Shown: in pieces, positions 50,972 through 62,939 of the stretch | Layout of the letters: the number at the start of each line of letters is the position of its first letter | How positions within the stretch are numbered: the first letter of the stretch is position 1 | Source: Cynocephalus volans | Lineage: Eukaryota; Chordata; Mammalia; Dermoptera; Cynocephalidae | Assembly (NCBI RefSeq): GCF_027409185.1 | Contig: NC_084465.1 | Location: 34,761,864-34,825,863 of the forward strand | Length of the DNA: 64,000 nucleotides | Direction: 5' to 3' | Notes under the pieces: model-generated | What the model was told of the DNA's origin: nothing | Seen by the model: only the letters and a program-made list of their open reading frames with translations | Databases searched by the model: none | Program-made: the position numbers and the translations under genes

Positions 50972-51820
50972 TGTTACTCCGTTTTCTCTTGCTTTTAACA
51001 GAACACCTGAAACTGGGTAATTTATAAAGAAATGAAATTTATTTCTTACAGTTGTGGAGGCCGGAAGCCCAGAGTTCAGGGGTCATATCTGGTGGGGGTC
51101 TGTACAGAGTCCCATGGCAATTCAGGGTATCACGTGGCAAAAAGGGCCAGAGTATTTTCATGTGATCTCCTTATAAAGCCACCATTCTACACCCATGATA
51201 ACCCATTAGCCCTATCAACCCATTACTCCATGAATGGATAAATTCATTCATGAGCACATATTCTTCATGATGTAATGACGTCTTAAAGGCCCCGCCTTTC
51301 AATACTGCCACATAGGGAATCAAGCTCCCAACATGTGCTTTGGAGGTAGTGTGGGTTGGCTGTGTCCCCCAAGAGTTTATGTGTTGGAAACTTGATACCC
51401 ATTGTGACAGTGTTAAGAGGGTGAGGGTGGGAAATCCTATTATGGTATTTGAAAGGTGGGGCCTTTAAGAGGTGATTGGATGGGGAGGACTGTGCTCTCA
51501 TGAATGGATTAATCCATTCATGGAATAATGAGTTATCACGGGTGTGGACTAGTCGCTTTATAAGGAGAGCACATGTGAAAGCTCTCTGGCTGTCCTCACC
51601 ACGTGATTGCTTGTGTTGTCATGGGACTCTGTGAAGAGTTTTGCCAAGAAGGCCTTCACCAGATGCATACCCTGGAACTTGGAATTCCTAGCCTCCAAAA
51701 GTGTGAGAAATAAATTTCAATTCTTTATATGTTACCCTGTCTCAGGTATGTCATTATAAGCAACAGAGGGGTTTGTCCCTCTAATACAGGAAGGGACAAA
51801 TATTCAACCCATAGCAGCTG
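50972..51820 (-). mobile_element. MaLR-type LTR, split by a related LTR
   Basis: Antisense LTR of the ERVL-MaLR kind (MST/MLT-like). Its end is at 50972 ('aaactgggtaatttataaag', 'ttacagttgtggaggccgga') and its start side is at 51789-51820 ('gacaaatattcaacccatag'). The other element at 51347-51788 interrupts it. Confidence 0.75.
51347..51788 (+). mobile_element. MaLR-type LTR nested in the preceding LTR
   Basis: Sense LTR with 'ttggctgtgtcccccaagag', 'ggggcctttaagaggtgatt', 'aaggccttcaccagatgcat' and 'tgagaaataaatttcaattc'. Five-base flanks GGAGG (51342-51346) and GGAAG (51789-51793) look like a once-mutated target duplication, the size expected for ERVL-class integration. Confidence 0.8.
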
Positions 51821-51824
51821 AGAT

Positions 51825-52120
51825 CTGATGGAAGAGCACAGAGGGGTAGAGCCATTGGGCTTCCAGAGGGTCCTTGCTGGGGGAGCAGGGTGCTTTTGAG
51901 GAACTACAAGTCTAGTGGAGAGAGCAATTGCAGTAACACTGGGAAGCTCATGGTAGGTTTGGAGAAGGGCACATGTATGTTATAGTTTGCCTGCATTCCA
52001 GGTATGGCAGGGCTGAGAGTTGGCTATGTGAGCTGAGGCTGACTTATGGACAGTCTTGAATGTCATGTGTACCCTTCAGTCTGAAGTTTTGTGAGCAGAA
52101 GAGTGATGTGATCTGATCTG
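51825..52120 (-). repeat. L2-like fragment
   Basis: 'tggacagtcttgaatgtcat', 'aagagtgatgtgatctgatc' correspond to antisense L2 phrases. Confidence 0.55.
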
Positions 52121-52255
52121 TCTTTTGCTACATATCCCTGGTAGCAGTGTCTGTTCTTAGTAGCTTCTGAGTCTTTTGCTCATTTACCTAAGAGAAAATG
52201 ACTACCTGGTCTTGCCACTCTGGGCTAAGTGGGTTGCACATTTAGAGAACCTTTT

Positions 52256-52390
52256 ATTTATTTATTTATTTATTTTATCATTTACTTGTACATTTTTGTG
52301 GGGTAGAGTGTGTTGTTTCAGTACAGGCATATACAGCACAATGATTCATTTAGGGTAGATAACATAGTTTTGTACCCATTAGGCCACCAC
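52256..52390 (-). mobile_element. Very short L1 3'-end insertion (135 bp)
   Basis: T-rich tetranucleotide start (ATTT repeats), then antisense L1 3' UTR text ('ttacttgtacatttttgtgg', 'gattcatttagggtagataa') that parallels the start of the 45.1-kb L1. Flanked by TAGAGAAC(C/G)TTTT at 52243-52255 and 52391-52403. Confidence 0.85.
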
Positions 52391-52915
52391 TAGAGAACGT
52401 TTTTTAATGATAGGAGAATGGAAGAGAATTTTTATTCTAACAATATGACTTTACTGATGAACGAATAAAGGTGTTCACATGAAGAAGGCCATTTAATTTT
52501 GTAGATTTTTTCCCAGACATCCATTATGAATAAAATTTAGTTAATCTGGATGTCTTTAGTTCAGATTTGATAGCAAAAATATAGCAATCAGGCCCCTAGA
52601 AACTGGATGCGAGGCTAAGGAGCCCTTAGGGAAACAAGCCCGCACCAAAGACTGTTGTTGAAGAGTTATAACAATAGTTCTTTGGAAAGCTGCAGCAATT
52701 TTCCAACCTCAGGGAAAGTAAGTTCCATTAACAATTAACTAGTACCAGAGGACTGTGGTAGAACTGCTTAACTTGTTTGAGAGCAATCTTTTCAAGCATG
52801 TTAGAAGCATTTACTTACATATAATGGACATAATCTTTTAAAATCATCATTGATTTGTTTAGAAAAGCAGATCTTCCAGGGTCTTTACAGGTCTTTACTT
52901 TTCGACATTGTTATA

Positions 52916-52995
52916 TGAGAGTACCTTGAAAAGTCTGTGGAAAAATGGAATTAAAGGATAATATGAATCTGTACGTGAACTTTTTAACAGTCACA
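52916..52995. mobile_element. Mariner-like MITE, copy C
   Basis: 'gtaccttgaaaagtctgtgg', core 'aaaatggaattaaaggataa', end 'gtgaactttttaacagtcac'; TA lies at both sides (52914-52915 and 52996-52997). Confidence 0.75.
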
Positions 52996-55689
52996 TATTC
53001 AAATATTTTGTTGTAACAAAAGTTCATTTCTTTAAAATTGTTCTGTAATTCGTGCTGTTTAATTCAAACTGTTTCTTTTACCACTTAGATTGAATTACCA
53101 ACGATTTTAAGGATTTAATCATTATTCAGTGATTTAATGATTTTTGTCACTATTCACACATGGTTTTCCTTCTGGGAACACTGAGCATGACTATGAATCA
53201 GATTGTAACATTCACAAAGAGCAGTGTTCTTACACTTTTTTCGTTTAAGAAAAAAAAATTTTTGCTTCAGGAAGAAAGTGCATTTGCTTGAATAAGTATA
53301 TCGAAAAGAAAAAAAAGAAAAGGACAAGCCTGTTCACTTGGAATAAATATTTGTATATATGAATTTATAAAGTTTATAGGAAACTATTTCCTTTAATAGT
53401 CTCTTTAACAAATAGGGTTTGTGGTTGTTCTGGAGAATATATAAAAATAAGTTAAAGTGCATATCTTGGCTGCAAATAAAGGTAAAACAGTGAAAAGAAT
53501 GTTATTTAGAAGATACTTCTATAGACATAGAGTTATGGTTAGGTTCAAAAGTTATTGGTAGATATTAGAGTTTTCTTGCTGCCTAATCAAACATCATGTT
53601 TTTAATTTTCTAGTTTTCTAACTTTCTGTCTTGTAAAAAGTGTTGATATAAATATGCCTGCTGTAATGAACTCATGCCCTCTTGTGTTTGGGAAGGATCT
53701 GGACATATTTGGTTATGTCTGAGTGAGAGGACAATCCGGGTTAGAATTGAATCTGGTGTTATTTTGGCTGGTTGCTTAGGATATTTCTAAAGTTCCTTCC
53801 TACTTGCATTTTCATGTATGAGTTTTGGTAATGGGGACCTTTGCCTCACATTGTCAGGAATAGTTCATAATCTGTAGAGGTAGCCTCTTTAGAGACCAGT
53901 AACACCCTGTAAATCTTTTGAGATAGAGCTAAGCTTACAGACGTTAGCTGACCTAGCTTACAAGGCAACAGAAGCCATATACACAGTGACCTTTGTAGCA
54001 TGTTTAGCTATTTTATTGTCTTACCCTTAATGCTTTACCTCTCATGATGGAGATCACTGACCTTGGGAACTCGTAGCCCTCAGACAGACCAGCAGATCCT
54101 GGCATAACACATTTCTCTGTCTAGTAGTTTGAACAGCACATGAAGCAAGCACTTAATCATTTGAACTTCACTGACATCTTTGATAAAGAAATTAGCTCAG
54201 CAATTGCCAGTGTAAAGAAAATTTAAAAGGGGAGTAAATTTACATTTTTAGAAATAATCTTCTATATTTATTCAAGATAAGCATGAACAAAAGACCACAG
54301 CATACCAATACTTTCTTACCTTAGCTTGAATTTTTACATGTACTAAGTAGTTACAAAACTTTCTTTCTTCAATAGCTGTTTTTTTCCTACATTGGACTGA
54401 CCTCATTCTATTATGATTCTTTTAAAAAAGGCTGTTAATGTTGTCCCTTTTTTTTTGAAAAATTTGTAGAGAGGCATTGAATATGGTGAATGATTGATTG
54501 GCCTTCAGAAAGTGCCAAGCCTGTGGCTGCCATGATATCGTTTTGAGAACTGACTGAAATAGAGACTATGTGCATATATATGTTTTAAGCAGCAAGTACT
54601 CTTGGGCTGTTGGTATTTTAGTCCCTGTGGATTCTTAACAGAAGGGTGGCTGTTCCATTATCTTGTACAAATATTTGGCACTGGAGTTCCCTTATTTACT
54701 AACTATAAGTAATATAATATTTTTAAACTTCCAATCACTGGAAAGGGAAAAATAAACAACTGACAAAAAGATACTTAGCACTGAAAGCTTGCAGAGTTTA
54801 GTATTTGACATTGTAGAGACTGGAGTTTATCATTTACCATTTAGTGTACGCAGGCCTTTAATCAAACTTTTTGTTTATTAAAACTCTTGGTTATATAGCA
54901 TGTAGATAGAAGTCAAAGGTACCATGTTTTTAAAACATTAAAATGTCCAGTAAAGTATGTTACATTTTGAAATAGTTTTTATTTTGGGGGAGGTGAATTT
55001 CAGGTTGCATTAATTTTCCAAGATAAGCAAATCTGACCTTTGCAGTTTTAAATTGTGTTGAATGTTACTTGTGAGAAAAGTATCCGAGTTTTTAGTTATA
55101 AATTAAGAGGGTAGCAGGTTAAAATAACTTTTACAGTGTTTATAATTTTTACTTTTCTCTCAGTAAAATATATCCTTACTGAGGGGGTTCTATGATACTT
55201 GATTGATTATCTGCTTGTTTGCACAAAGAAACTTATGTAAAAGTGTTCAGGAAAAATATTATATTTTTAATTTAATATAAAAATTCTTTTCCAGTTGGAT
55301 TTATATAGAAAAAGTTTGTAAAACAACTGCTTGTCTATATGTGGTGAATTGGATATTGGGTTTTTTGTTTTCTTCAGATAGCATATATCACAGAGTCCTC
55401 TTTTTATAAAGTTGGAAGTAATATGTAATAAGTGTGTTAAGTTTTACATTGATAGAATATATTTTCTCTAAAAATGCTCTTAATAATTGAATATCTTTTC
55501 CTAGCTTTCTCAACTGTTTACCAAGGTTAATACTCTTCAAAATGCAGGCACTCAATGAATTGATTGGCTTTGTTAGGGAAGGTTGCTTTTTTGTTTTAAT
55601 TAGTTTGATAAAAGTTAGAAATAAAAACTGAAAAATAAATCAATTTCCCAAAAGAGAAAATTATTTGAAATATTTTATACAAAAGTAAA

Positions 55690-55870
55690 TTCTGCTGTCT
55701 GGCTACAGCAAGAGCTACTGTGAGGCTAATGTCGCAAATCCTGCTCACAGCACCAATTGCCTAGCTCTTAATCCTGTTGGTGACGCCAATTGTAAAGTTA
55801 AGCAACCATGCTAGTTGTTGCGGCTCTTTCACCTGCCGGTAATCCTGCACCGACTATATGGCACTGGCTA
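55690..55870. repeat. CpG-bearing segment with 33-bp repeat and PBS-like motifs
   Basis: AATCCTG recurs at 55737, 55770 and 55841. The first two begin 33-bp units that each contain CCAATTG at the same offset (55753-55759 and 55786-55792). On the minus strand the units read CAATTGGCGTCACCAACAGG and CAATTGGTGCTGTGAGCAGG. These resemble retroviral primer-binding sites next to an LTR end. The segment has CpGs unlike its AT-rich flanks. Family unknown. Confidence 0.4.
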
Positions 55871-56374
55871 TATGGCACTATACTTCATTATAAAAATTGA
55901 AAAACGTGAACAAGAACAAAAACTAATTTTACTGTTGGAAAGAAGCTAACTAACTTAATATTAGTTCAAAATACAAAAAGAGAAGATGGAATTATCAGAT
56001 ATAAATTGTCAAGGATTTTGACATAGCAATTAAAGCTGTATTTGTGCCTTTGGCTATAGTATGTGCATGGAAAAAAGAAATTTTTTGCTATCCTTAGCAT
56101 TTTGATATATTGGTAGTTTGTTGTTGTTGTTGTTGTTTTTAACTAGAAAAGCAGGTCAAAGATGGGAACGTAGGGTTTTTAAGAAACTCCTTCCTAGTTC
56201 AAAGACAAGAAGGGTTTTGTATATACATATGTGAACATGTGCTTGTGTGCACGTGTGTTCAGAAGTTGTGGTCTGTACTGGTTAGATCATGAGGTATTGC
56301 TACCACTACCAACACCACCACCACCAAAGTTTCTAAAATGATCCGTACTGTATCTACCAGCCACTATTTTATGT

Positions 56375-56590
56375 GGTTTAACATGTATTGACTCATTACA
56401 TTCTCCCAATTATACTATGAGGTTGGCACTATTATTATCCCTTTTTTGCATATGAAGACACTGAGGTACAGAGAGGTTGAGTGATTAGCTCAACTAAGTG
56501 GTAGAGCTGAGCTCTGACTCCAGGATGCCTAGCTCCAGAGCTGCTCTGAAAAACGTAGTATTCTCTTGCCTCTCAATCATGGGTGAATTT
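56375..56590 (-). repeat. MIR SINE
   Basis: Antisense MIR: 'gaagacactgaggtacagag', 'ggtagagctgagctctgact'. Confidence 0.8.
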
Positions 56591-56669
56591 TGCCTAGCTC
56601 TATTTTCTTTAAAAAAATGGAGAAAAATGATAGCTTTGCCATTTTTTTTTTGAGGAGCCAATTATATTA

Positions 56670-56752
56670 ACATGAGGGAACTTCAAAAAGTTTGTGGAAA
56701 AATGGAATTAAAAGATAACACAAATCTTTCCATGAACTTTTTGAAGACCCCT
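56670..56752. mobile_element. Mariner-like MITE, copy D (best preserved)
   Basis: GAGGGAACTTCAAAAAGTTT at the left and GAACTTTTTGAAGACCCC at the right form clear terminal inverted repeats, with the core 'aatggaattaaaagataaca'. TA flanks at 56668-56669 and 56753-56754. Confidence 0.85.
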
Positions 56753-57499
56753 TATATATGTAAATCTCTGGCACAATAAATGATTTATGCATGCATGTAT
56801 ATAAGTATCCACATATACTTATTTGCATATATGATTATATACATATAATTATACTTAATTTTTTACCTACTTTTAATTTACTTTTTATTATAAATATATG
56901 CAATACTTTATTGTATGCATACACATATGTTTCTCCTCAGCAAACAAACTAAATCTAGGCTTCTCTCACTGAATGACATTGCTGATAACGTAGAATGCTA
57001 AGCTCCATACTTTTGTGACTGAAGTGAACTATTGTGGAAAATGATCTAATTCACACTGATTTGGGCAGAATGTAAGTATGGTTTTAATGAGCAATATTGC
57101 AGAAGAGACCCAAATTTCCAGGCGGCATCTAGTAAAAAGAGACCTCTGGGTGGAGTCCATAAATCATATTTAAGTATATACTTTTTATATTTTGTTATAC
57201 CATTCCTATTTTGAACTACTGAGGGAATATTTAGCGAAAGAAAGACAGTACCTGAGCATTTAGAAAGTTCCCAATCACCGCTCACCCCCTTTAACTCCAG
57301 TAACCCTGAAGTATATTTGGGCTACATATAATTTTCAGCCTTTTAGAATTACTGTTTCTGTGTAAAATATATGTAAAATCTTTCAGCCACCAAGTCTTTT
57401 CTCTTTGGTGTCGAGGCCTCAGAAGGGCTATTATTTTTTAAATTTTGTTTTTACTTTTATCAGAGTGCTTTAAGCACATAATTTAAAGTGTTAATTTCA

Positions 57500-57935
57500 A
57501 AGGCAAATAATAAGTGTTGGTGAAAGATGTGGAAACATTGAAACACATGTTGCTAGTGAGAATGTAAAATGGTGCAGCCACTACATAAAACAGTTTGGTA
57601 GTTTCTCAGAAAGTTAAACATAGTCAGCACATGACTCAGCAATTCCATCCCTGGATATATACCCCAGAGAACTTAAAACTTATATCTACACAATAACTTG
57701 TACATGAATGTTTGTAACAACATTATGCATAACAGCCAAAAAGTGAAGTGTCTGTTTTCTTTCACATTTTTATTGGATGGTCTATCTTCTTATTACTGAT
57801 TTTTAAAGTCCTGTGTCAGATATATGTATTAGAAATATTTTCTCCCATTCTGAAGTTTGCATTTTCATTTTCTCAATGATGTCTTTTAAAAAGCAAAAAT
57901 GTTTATTTTGGTGAAAAAATAAAATAAAATAAAAT
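57500..57935 (+). mobile_element. L1 composite: sense 3' ORF2 piece followed by antisense upstream piece
   Basis: 57500-57745 is sense L1 ORF2 3' text ('aaaatggtgcagccactaca', 'tccctggatatataccccag'). 57750-57910 is antisense text from slightly further upstream in ORF2 ('agatatatgtattagaaata', 'tttctcccattctgaagttt'). An (AAAAT)n tail follows (57914-57935). A perfect 15-bp duplication, AAAGTGTTAATTTCA, flanks the whole (57485-57499 and 57936-57950). Confidence 0.85.
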
Positions 57936-57954
57936 AAAGTGTTAATTTCATTCT

Positions 57955-58900
57955 AAAAATCTTATTATGAAAATAATAGTCCTTCACCCCCACCATTTTC
58001 CGCACCTGAGATGCAACTGTTTTCAATTTTGCTTTAGCAGATTCCTTTGGAATTTACTTTCACATTTCTAAATCACATATTTATGTAACTCTTCTCATTC
58101 TTTTAGTTTTTAGTTTTAAGCATTATCCACTGACTTCTTAAGGAAGATGAAGAACTGGTACCCTTTGCTGCCCTTCCCCCTACCCCCAAAATTTCTATCT
58201 CATCTCAACCAGGACATATCATAATTTTGGTTAGATCAGTGTTTACATGCTTATGACTCTGCAAATGCTATTCATTGCTAGGCCAACCAAAGTACTGGAT
58301 TTATTTTTTCTTTCTGGGATAATATGTTGTTTTTCTTGAAATTAATAGCTGTCTTTGTTTAGTTTTCTCTGCATTTATGTCTAATTCAACTCTAAACTCT
58401 TCCTAGTATAAGTTTTCTCTTTACATATTCAAATATATTGGGCATTTCATTGATGGCATATACATATTGTTTTAAATGTCAGAACATTCTGGAATTGCTC
58501 CAGTCGAGGCTTGCTGATGCTGTTACCATCATGAGATATCCTTTTACTACCATTCTGGTATTTCCTTTGCCTCCCTTTTGTTTTAGATCCTCTGTTTCCT
58601 GGATTCCAAGTCATTGTCTTTCTCTGTTTATTCTGATTTTAGGAAGCACATCTTCCAGTAGTTTCCTGAAAAAAACATACATAGGAGATTTGTAAAAGCC
58701 TATATGCCTAAAAATGGCTTTATAAACTCTTACACATTAGTTTTGATGGCTATAGAATTATAGGTTGGAAATCATTTTATCCTCAGAATTTCAAAGACAT
58801 GCTTCCACTGTCCTCTAGCTTCCAATATTCTGCTGAGAAATGCAATAATATTTTGGTTGGATTTGAGTTTTGAATCTTTGTGGGAAAAGTATGTAAATTT
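57955..58900 (-). mobile_element. Probable ancient L1 fragment(s)
   Basis: 58690-58850 ('gatggctatagaattatagg', 'cttccactgtcctctagctt') parallels the old-L1 text of the 15.5-kb block. The rest is too decayed to bound. Confidence 0.45.
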
Positions 58901-59535
58901 GACCTTTAGCCCTCTGTTTCCAGTACAGTACTTTATCCTCTACTGTACCTGCTGTTCCCTGTTACACTTCTCGCTGTGTAACGGAGATGCAAAAAAGATT
59001 ACTCAATGCAACATGAATGTAATAAGAAGCCCGAAAGGACTGCACCTCAGCAACTTCTCTGTTAGAAGGAGAAAACTGGGTATAGCTCTGATTCAAAGTT
59101 AGCTTCTGTTTTTTATTGTAAAGACAAGAAAGTTTCACAAGAAAAATCAGTTGACTCAATCATTTCAAAAGGACACAGAGACATGGGCAGTGTGACGAAA
59201 GTTATCTATGGCTAAGTATAGTTTAGACAATGGAAACTAGTAACATCATTAAAATTAACAATGTGACATTCCAAAGTACAATTTACGAAAAGCTAAGTTG
59301 ATTAAACTGTGATCATTATCTAAAATATAACCTTTCCTTAAATGATTTAAGCAAAAGTTACATTCTTATGATTAAGTTTAATTGTCTCTAAAGTTTCCAC
59401 CAACAAACAGCTTGCCCTTAGCAAACATTTTTTCACATTTTCCCCTACATCAGTTCTTTAAAATCTCTTAACAGGATTGGTATGTCAACCACCTGTTAGC
59501 TCTAAAACCATTAAAGTATACAATCCCATACCTAA
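58901..59535 (+). other. Intron 4 sequence without recognised feature
   Basis: No bounded repeat. Short overlapping ORFs on both strands near 58960-59160 have no recognisable family. Confidence 0.4.
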
Positions 59536-59539
59536 ACAG

Positions 59540-59800
59540 TGATTAGAGTTGATTAGATGGGCTGTTGCCTGCTAGCTGTGGGCTTTTACCCCCTGGCCGA
59601 AGACTTATGTCCCATACATGCATTACTTAAAAACCGGATACTAAAAATCAACTGAAAATCAACATATACTTGATTAGAATTGATTAGATAGGCTCTTTGC
59701 CCAGTGGCTGTGGACTTTTGTCCCATAATTGAGGACTTTTGTCCCAAACACGCATTACCTAAAAACCCTATTCTAAAAATCAAATGAGCATCAATATTTT
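59540..59800. repeat. 131-bp tandem duplication
   Basis: Unit 1 starts TGATTAGAGTTGATTAGATG at 59540 and unit 2 starts TGATTAGAATTGATTAGATA at 59671. Both continue with a matching 'cttttgtccca'-type middle and a 'taaaaatcaa' end, and they have diverged noticeably. Unit identity with a known repeat was not recognised. Confidence 0.8.
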
Positions 59801-60780
59801 TAACTCTCTATAGTTCCCAGTCCTGAGATTCTTTGCTTTAGTGTCTCCACTTCCTTAAACTTCTATATTGAGGGAGGTTGGGTAGTCACCCAGCTGCATA
59901 GCATGAAGAAGGGGGTTTGGGGGGTCTAACTTCTTCCTAAATGGGTTTTGACAAGTCCTTCTCTTTTTAGCCTCATCTTCATCCACCTCCAGAAGTAACC
60001 AGAGCTGCCAATGCCTGGGTGTTTTGGAGGCTCTGTGATGTGAATCAGATTGTTTCTGTCTTCCCCACAATTGGTTTAGCATTTAGCTTTTGGGAGATGG
60101 CTGAGAACTTTGCTACTCTTCTATCTGCTTTGCACTATCCAAAATATACTTGCTGTTGTCTCCTTTTCTTTTATCCTTTTATTGTTGCTCTAGTGATGTT
60201 TCAAGAGAGAGGAGGAATAGGCTTAATATCCTTTCTTTCAGAGGAAATCCTAGAGATGGTGGTATCGGGAACCAGGCCATTTCTATAAATAAATGTTTCT
60301 TTAAGAAAAGACCTCCTTGAGATTTTACTTTTTGTCTGTATACATAGATGAGATAACCTTTAAAAGGGGGGAATGAATCCCCTTTGTTTCTGTTGGGGAG
60401 TGCATTTACTTGTAAGTCACCAGGGGCTTCCATGGAAAGGTAGGATGCCTTGCCCTTCCCTTCCTCCTCAAATACCTCAGATACGAAGGGACTAGTGACC
60501 TATCCCATTCTTGCCATTCTTTGGCCAACCCTATTTAGTTTAAAATAACAGACGAATTGACTTCAGACCTTTTAAAAAAGAATTTGGGTTCTCCACCCTC
60601 CACACCCATCCTGCTTAGTTTTCTAATAAAAGTGTTTTGAAAAGTACCAGCTATAGTCTCACTGAACAAGAAAGATTTTACCAAATAGCTTGGGGGATTA
60701 GAGCCCTTTAGTGGGGGTGACACTGGTAGTCTCAGGAGAATGAACAACTTTACACATTGTCATCCTCTAATCATAAGTAC
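59801..60780 (+). other. Intron 4 sequence without recognised feature
   Basis: Several ORFs of 70-90 codons on both strands, none with a recognisable domain. G-runs lie at 59910-59925. Confidence 0.4.
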
Positions 60781-60784
60781 ATCT

Positions 60785-61095
60785 ATTCAGAAAGTATGTA
60801 CTGAGTACCTGCTATGTGTCAGGCGGTGTTAAGTATTTAAAACACAATGATACCTCTCGTCCCCATGGAGTTTATGTTTTAATAGATACCGTTATGTGGT
60901 TAATAACGGCTACGATTTAGGGAGTGCTTATGATGCAAAAGCACTTTACCTCATGAAATACTTACCACAGCACCAACAACTAATTTTTACATTCTCATTT
61001 TACAAATGAGAAAACTGAGGCTTAGAGGTTTGCCCAAGGTCATCCAGCTGGTATGTAAAGTAGCCAGAATCTGAAGCCAGGTCTATTTTATCTCA
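60785..61095 (-). repeat. L2-like fragment then MIR
   Basis: 60785-60890 ('actgagtacctgctatgtgt') is L2-like. 60895-61095 is antisense MIR ('aatgagaaaactgaggctta', 'tttgcccaaggtcatccagc'). Confidence 0.7.
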
Positions 61096-61099
61096 AAGC

Positions 61100-61795
61100 C
61101 CATATTCTTATATTTGTATAGCAAAAAAAAAAAAAAAAGAAAGAAAAAAAGTCAACAAAGCAACTTCACAAACACTGTTTTATCTAATCTTCTATTATCT
61201 AACCCACTGAGGCTACTCATTTTGGACTGAAAGTAATTTATTCTCAGCTTGAGAGGTTTAGTGAAAATCACTAATTGGTTGCATCATTTCAGGGTCATGT
61301 CCCATTATCAGAATGCCCTTCTAAATGCAGTTTGTTCATGAACATATGTCTAGGGATAAAGCTTACCTGTAGAACACAAATTTTAGATTAATTATGAAAG
61401 AGGTGCTTAGCTATTTTAAAGAATTCTGTATTAAATAATTTTTCAAAGCCAATAAAATAGTTTATAATGCAAATAATTATATTCTGATTTCCTTGTATAA
61501 ACACACATTTTCTTATTCTTTATTTGTTTGGTATGTTTAGTGAGTAGCTCTGGAGAGGTGAGGACAGTCAGCCTATTGTTCCCTTTTTTAAGCTCTGTGC
61601 ATTGTCTTAAATGTTTAAAGGCACACTGGATTATCATAGTATAATCCACATGAAAGACACAAGTAAAACAGTAAGGCAATATTTAAAACATAAATGTGTA
61701 GGCAGAATTCAAGGGGAGTCAAATGTTAACAAGAAACTCAAGGTTCAAATTAGTCAGTGAAACCCAAAGAAATGCTGAAATTGGTCTTTTTAGTT
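61100..61795 (+). other. Intron 4 sequence; A-rich run at 61122-61150
   Basis: Only the A-rich run stands out. Confidence 0.4.
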
Positions 61796-61799
61796 GGTA

Positions 61800-62395
61800 A
61801 ACCGATCATTATTTCCATCGACGTTTATTAAATATCTGCTGTGTGACAGGTACTGCTTAGGCACTGGGGATGAAGTAGTGTTTAGAACAAGATCCTTGCC
61901 AGCCAGAATCGACTGTCAGGCAGTTGAGTGAACACAGTCACTTGTAGGTAAGGCAGCTAAGTGGTTTACAAGGCAAAGTGCCTGAGGCCTGAAATACAGC
62001 AGAAAAGGAAACCCTGATACACGAAGGGAAGGAGAAAAGTAAAATGGTCAAGAACAAGAGGTGAAATATTGGGAAACAATGATGAGGAAGAAACTGAGAC
62101 CCATTCCAGGGCACAAAGGCTATGTTCGGGAAGAGAAGACAAGTCAGTATTGGACTGTGTTTCACAAACTAGTACAGAATAGCATTTGTAGAATATATTT
62201 TCCAAGGCACTTTCACATGTATCAAATCAACTTGACAACTACGAAGAAGGCTTTATTTTTAATCTTCATTATACATATGAGCAAACTGAAGCCAGGGCAG
62301 TTAAATGCTTTCCCAGAAATCACGCAGTGTGTATCAGAGCTGGGCTTGAAGTTAGATCTGACTTTAAGTTCAGAGCTGTTTCCACCATTCTAGAA
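61800..62395 (-). repeat. L2-like fragment then MIR
   Basis: 61800-62050 includes 'tatctgctgtgtgacaggta' and 'gcactggggatgaagtagtg', the usual antisense L2-like opening. 62195-62395 reads as antisense MIR ('tgagcaaactgaagccaggg'). Confidence 0.6.
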
Positions 62396-62939
62396 GGAAA
62401 GCACACAATGAGAAGAGAGGATGAGTTAGTTGCTCTGCAAACTAGACTGGTACAGACCATCTTATCAAACCATATGCACTGGGAAAATAAGAAGCATGCG
62501 AAACACATACTGACACCATTAGGAGAGATATATACATGTTCCCAATAATGTAGAGGACAACAGAGTGTTGTATAGTGAAATGTGACATGGATGTACATTT
62601 CATACCTTAACAAAGCTCAGCTGGAGCTGTTGCTTAATTCTTTGCTAGTTTTGTTCTATTGAATCTATGGATTAATACCATGCTTTACAGATTCTTCAAA
62701 TTCAGACCTTAAACTAAATAGTTGTTGAGTGATTTTCTGTGCAATAATCAATATGAAGATAACTTACCAAGGACTCAGATCTCACTGAAAAAGAACATTG
62801 AATGTAAATACATTTGTTTGGTCTATGCATTATATATTAAGAATGGGTTTGACATTTAAAGTTTTCCTTGGAATTAGAAGATGATGTTTCAGGTTAAAGC
62901 AATAGTAACAAAACAAAAACAGCTGGCCATGAAGCTGCA

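Larger units (their letters stand above)
52404..56370 (+). other. Intron 4 sequence, mostly unrecognised
   Basis: AT-rich DNA with few bounded features: MITE copy C (52916-52995), the CpG-bearing repeat at 55690-55870, and a short (GTT)n at 56121-56139. No coding frame of note. Confidence 0.5.
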
